Assembly (NCBI RefSeq): GCF_015832195.1
Contig: NC_052046.1
Span: 45,394,473-45,458,472, forward strand
Source of the DNA: Motacilla alba alba
Taxonomy: Eukaryota; Chordata; Aves; Passeriformes; Motacillidae
DNA length: 64,000 nt
Direction of reading: 5' to 3'
Shown here: one piece after another, positions 61,756-64,000 of the stretch
Layout of the letters: the number at the start of each line of letters is the position of its first letter
Position numbering within the stretch: the first letter of the stretch is position 1
Notes under the pieces: model-generated
The model's database searches: none
Told to the model about the DNA's origin: nothing
The model's input: the letters and a program-made list of their open reading frames with translations, nothing else
Position numbers and translations under genes: made by a program

Positions 61756-64000
61756 CTGCTCAAAGATGGGTAGAATACACTGGTTTCTCTTTCACTTAGT
61801 AGTTTGAATTTGTTTTCATGTGTAATTTGCTAAAAACTCTGCTGGGTTGAAAAACATCAATGGAGCAAATACAGGTGCAAAAAAAGCTTCTGTCCAGGAT
61901 CTGCCTTGTCCTGCAGCAGTCACTAGGATACCCAATGATATAAACATGCCACAGGGGCAAGACCAAACAATGAGCAGGCAGAAGAAATATGGACCATCTC
62001 AGAGAAGCTTTTTTATTGATATTTTTAAGATAAACTGCTGAGCTGTTGTTGTTAAGTCAGCTACAGCTGGGGACTGAACTGAGGCAGTGAGTTAACCACC
62101 AGTGTGCCCAGAACTTTCTAAGTGCTGGGATACTTACATTGATAAACTGAGCTATTACATATTTGGCATTTAAAAATCTGGGATTGTGATCAAACTGCTA
62201 TTGAATAGTGAATTTATTTGCCCCTTTTATGTGCTTTTTAAATAACATCAGGTAATTATATACAAAATTTTGGCTGAATTTCAGTTCCTGCAAACCTAGT
62301 CTAAAGCACCAAAGAGCAATTAAAATTTCCCGATGGCAAAAGAAAATATGCTAAGGCAAATCTCACTGACTTTGATAGAAAATATGCTGTATGTATTGCT
62401 ACCTATTAGGATTACAGAAACAAGAGAATCTGTGTTTTGTCAGTTCTTGAGGGGTTTCTTAGGCAGTGACATTTCCTCCTTTGAAAGGCAACAAATGGCT
62501 CCTTCTGTTACTGCTCAATATAATCTTTCTTTTTTGTCTACTATGATTCACTTAAACTGGCTGAATAGGGTGGTCAATAGTAGTGGCAACAAATATATGC
62601 CAAATTTTTGTCGTTATAAGGCTGACAAACCAGATCAGTAAAGGTAAAAACTCTGGAAAGCAACAAGTGACTAATTAAATTACTGCTGGTAGCATTTGAC
62701 AGTTAGGATGAGAAAAGAAATTTTTGTGAAAAATTTTTTATGAAAATTAGAAGAAGTTTTATAAAGCTGTTAAGGAATACCTATAAGATTGCAGCACTTG
62801 TTAGAACTCAATATTGAAAATTCTCTAATGTTTCCTATATCTAAAAACCAAGCTGTCTTATAATGGCAAGCTTTACACTCCAGATTTCTCCAGTTTCAGA
62901 GTTCATAGAATAGTATCAGTAATTGAGACTGTGTTTTATATGTCTCTAGAATTAGAGAGAATTTTCCTATCACCACAGTGGCATATTCACACCATCTTTC
63001 TGTGTTCACTTACCAAATTTTCACCTGAGTCAGACCACATAAAGCCATAACCTAACTTCCAAACAGTCTTTGAGAGCACTTCAGGACTAAAGGAGGAGCT
63101 CAATACTAATAAGATTCCTGCCCAAAGTGCAGCATTCTTGTGGCATAAGTTTCTGCTGTTTGACACAGAAGCCTAAGAGATATCACAATAGTAGTAGTTA
63201 CCTTATGATTATTTAATATTTTCCATCTTGTCCTCCAACAAAATTTGATGTGAACAAAAAGTTTCCTGTTATTTCTCACACACTTTGAATGGATGAGATT
63301 CATTGGGAACAAAGAAATAGAAAATTCTGGAACCACTTCCCTTTCCTAAAATTTCAATCAGTTTATGAGAAACTGAAAAAAGCATTCCTTCAAAGCAGGA
63401 TATGTTTATATTATTTTGATACACAAGCTCACTTCTATGTTGAAGAGGGTCTCTATCAAAATTAAGTGAATCAGAAAGTACTAATTGCTGTAAGATAGGA
63501 TTCATAAATCAGACTGATAAGATAGTCTGCAGTAGGCCCTACTCTACATAAACCATACCTTTGTGATACTTTTTTTTAATTTAAAAAATAAATAGAAACT
63601 TTTAGAAAGGATTTTTGAAATCTATACCACTGTCAGTCAGCCATATAAGTGAATCACAGTTGCCTTGTAATCTGCCCTCATTTACTTTCATTTTGAAAGT
63701 AAGATTGAAGGAATTTATATTATTTCATGGGCCATTTATAGATGAATTCATCTTTACAAAAGGCTTTAATGGAGGATTTTTAAGATTTTCTGTAGGGTAT
63801 TTTTTTATTAATATGGAAATCTGCAGGAAAGTGGAATAGAGCAAGGGATGAATGTCATTTGGATGACATTATTTGGATGCTTAAATGTACACTAGAGATC
63901 ATTTGAAGCACTTAAATTTTCTCAAAAGCTTTGCAGTGTCTTTGCTGTTGTGGCATGGAGAATGTGAACTTTTGAAAAGTGGTGTAAAAATCATCATCTA
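61756..64000. other. Intergenic sequence, no gene recognised
   Basis: AT-rich. A 102-codon open frame at 62333-62641 has no recognisable domain and no supporting context. Nothing else stands out. Confidence 0.5.

Noticed and set aside
62333..62641. 102-codon open frame near the right edge
   Set aside because: AT-rich flanks, no domain, no splice or polyadenylation context; likely chance.

Overview
The window is a stretch of avian nuclear DNA, AT-rich and CpG-poor. The evidence for a bird is a set of CR1 LINE copies on both strands, whose 3' ends carry the short ATTCTATG-type repeats typical of avian and reptilian CR1. Two GC-rich long terminal repeat (LTR) type insertions also resemble families I recall from bird, especially songbird, genomes. 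The species cannot be fixed from the sequence alone.

Only one protein-coding segment is convincing: a 521-residue open reading frame at 50422-51987 (+). It is the large terminal coding exon of chondroitin sulfate synthase 3 (CHSY3). A canonical splice acceptor (pyrimidine tract plus AG at 50420-50421) sits directly in front of it, and it runs to a TGA stop. The amino-terminal part (signal-anchor, stem and the first glycosyltransferase domain) is not in the window. The preceding 50 kb contain no other convincing exon, so they are best read as the 3' part of a very long last intron. After the stop comes a likely 3' UTR with candidate polyadenylation signals up to about 53.12 kb, including a perfect 14-bp AT-rich hairpin with a GT-repeat loop. 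The rest, to 64 kb, appears intergenic.

Repeats by region: a CR1 3' end at 1.9-2.3 kb (+); a possible old LTR at 7.4-7.7 kb; a faint CR1 relic at 14.8 kb (-); a GC-rich internally periodic element at 28.4-29.5 kb; two CR1 fragments pointing apart at 33.6-34.5 kb; two CR1 copies with 3' ends facing at 37.3-39.0 kb; a faint relic at 42.2 kb; a CR1 copy with a duplicated 5' junction at 46.2-46.9 kb (+); a solo LTR with target-site duplication at 56.36-57.03 kb; and a long CR1 copy with recognisable but degraded reverse-transcriptase motifs at 60.6-61.75 kb (-). Microsatellites and short hairpins lie between them. Most short open reading frames elsewhere are chance or repeat-derived. I found no tRNA, rRNA, CRISPR array or new gene system; the findings are mainly insertion structures and possible RNA structures.
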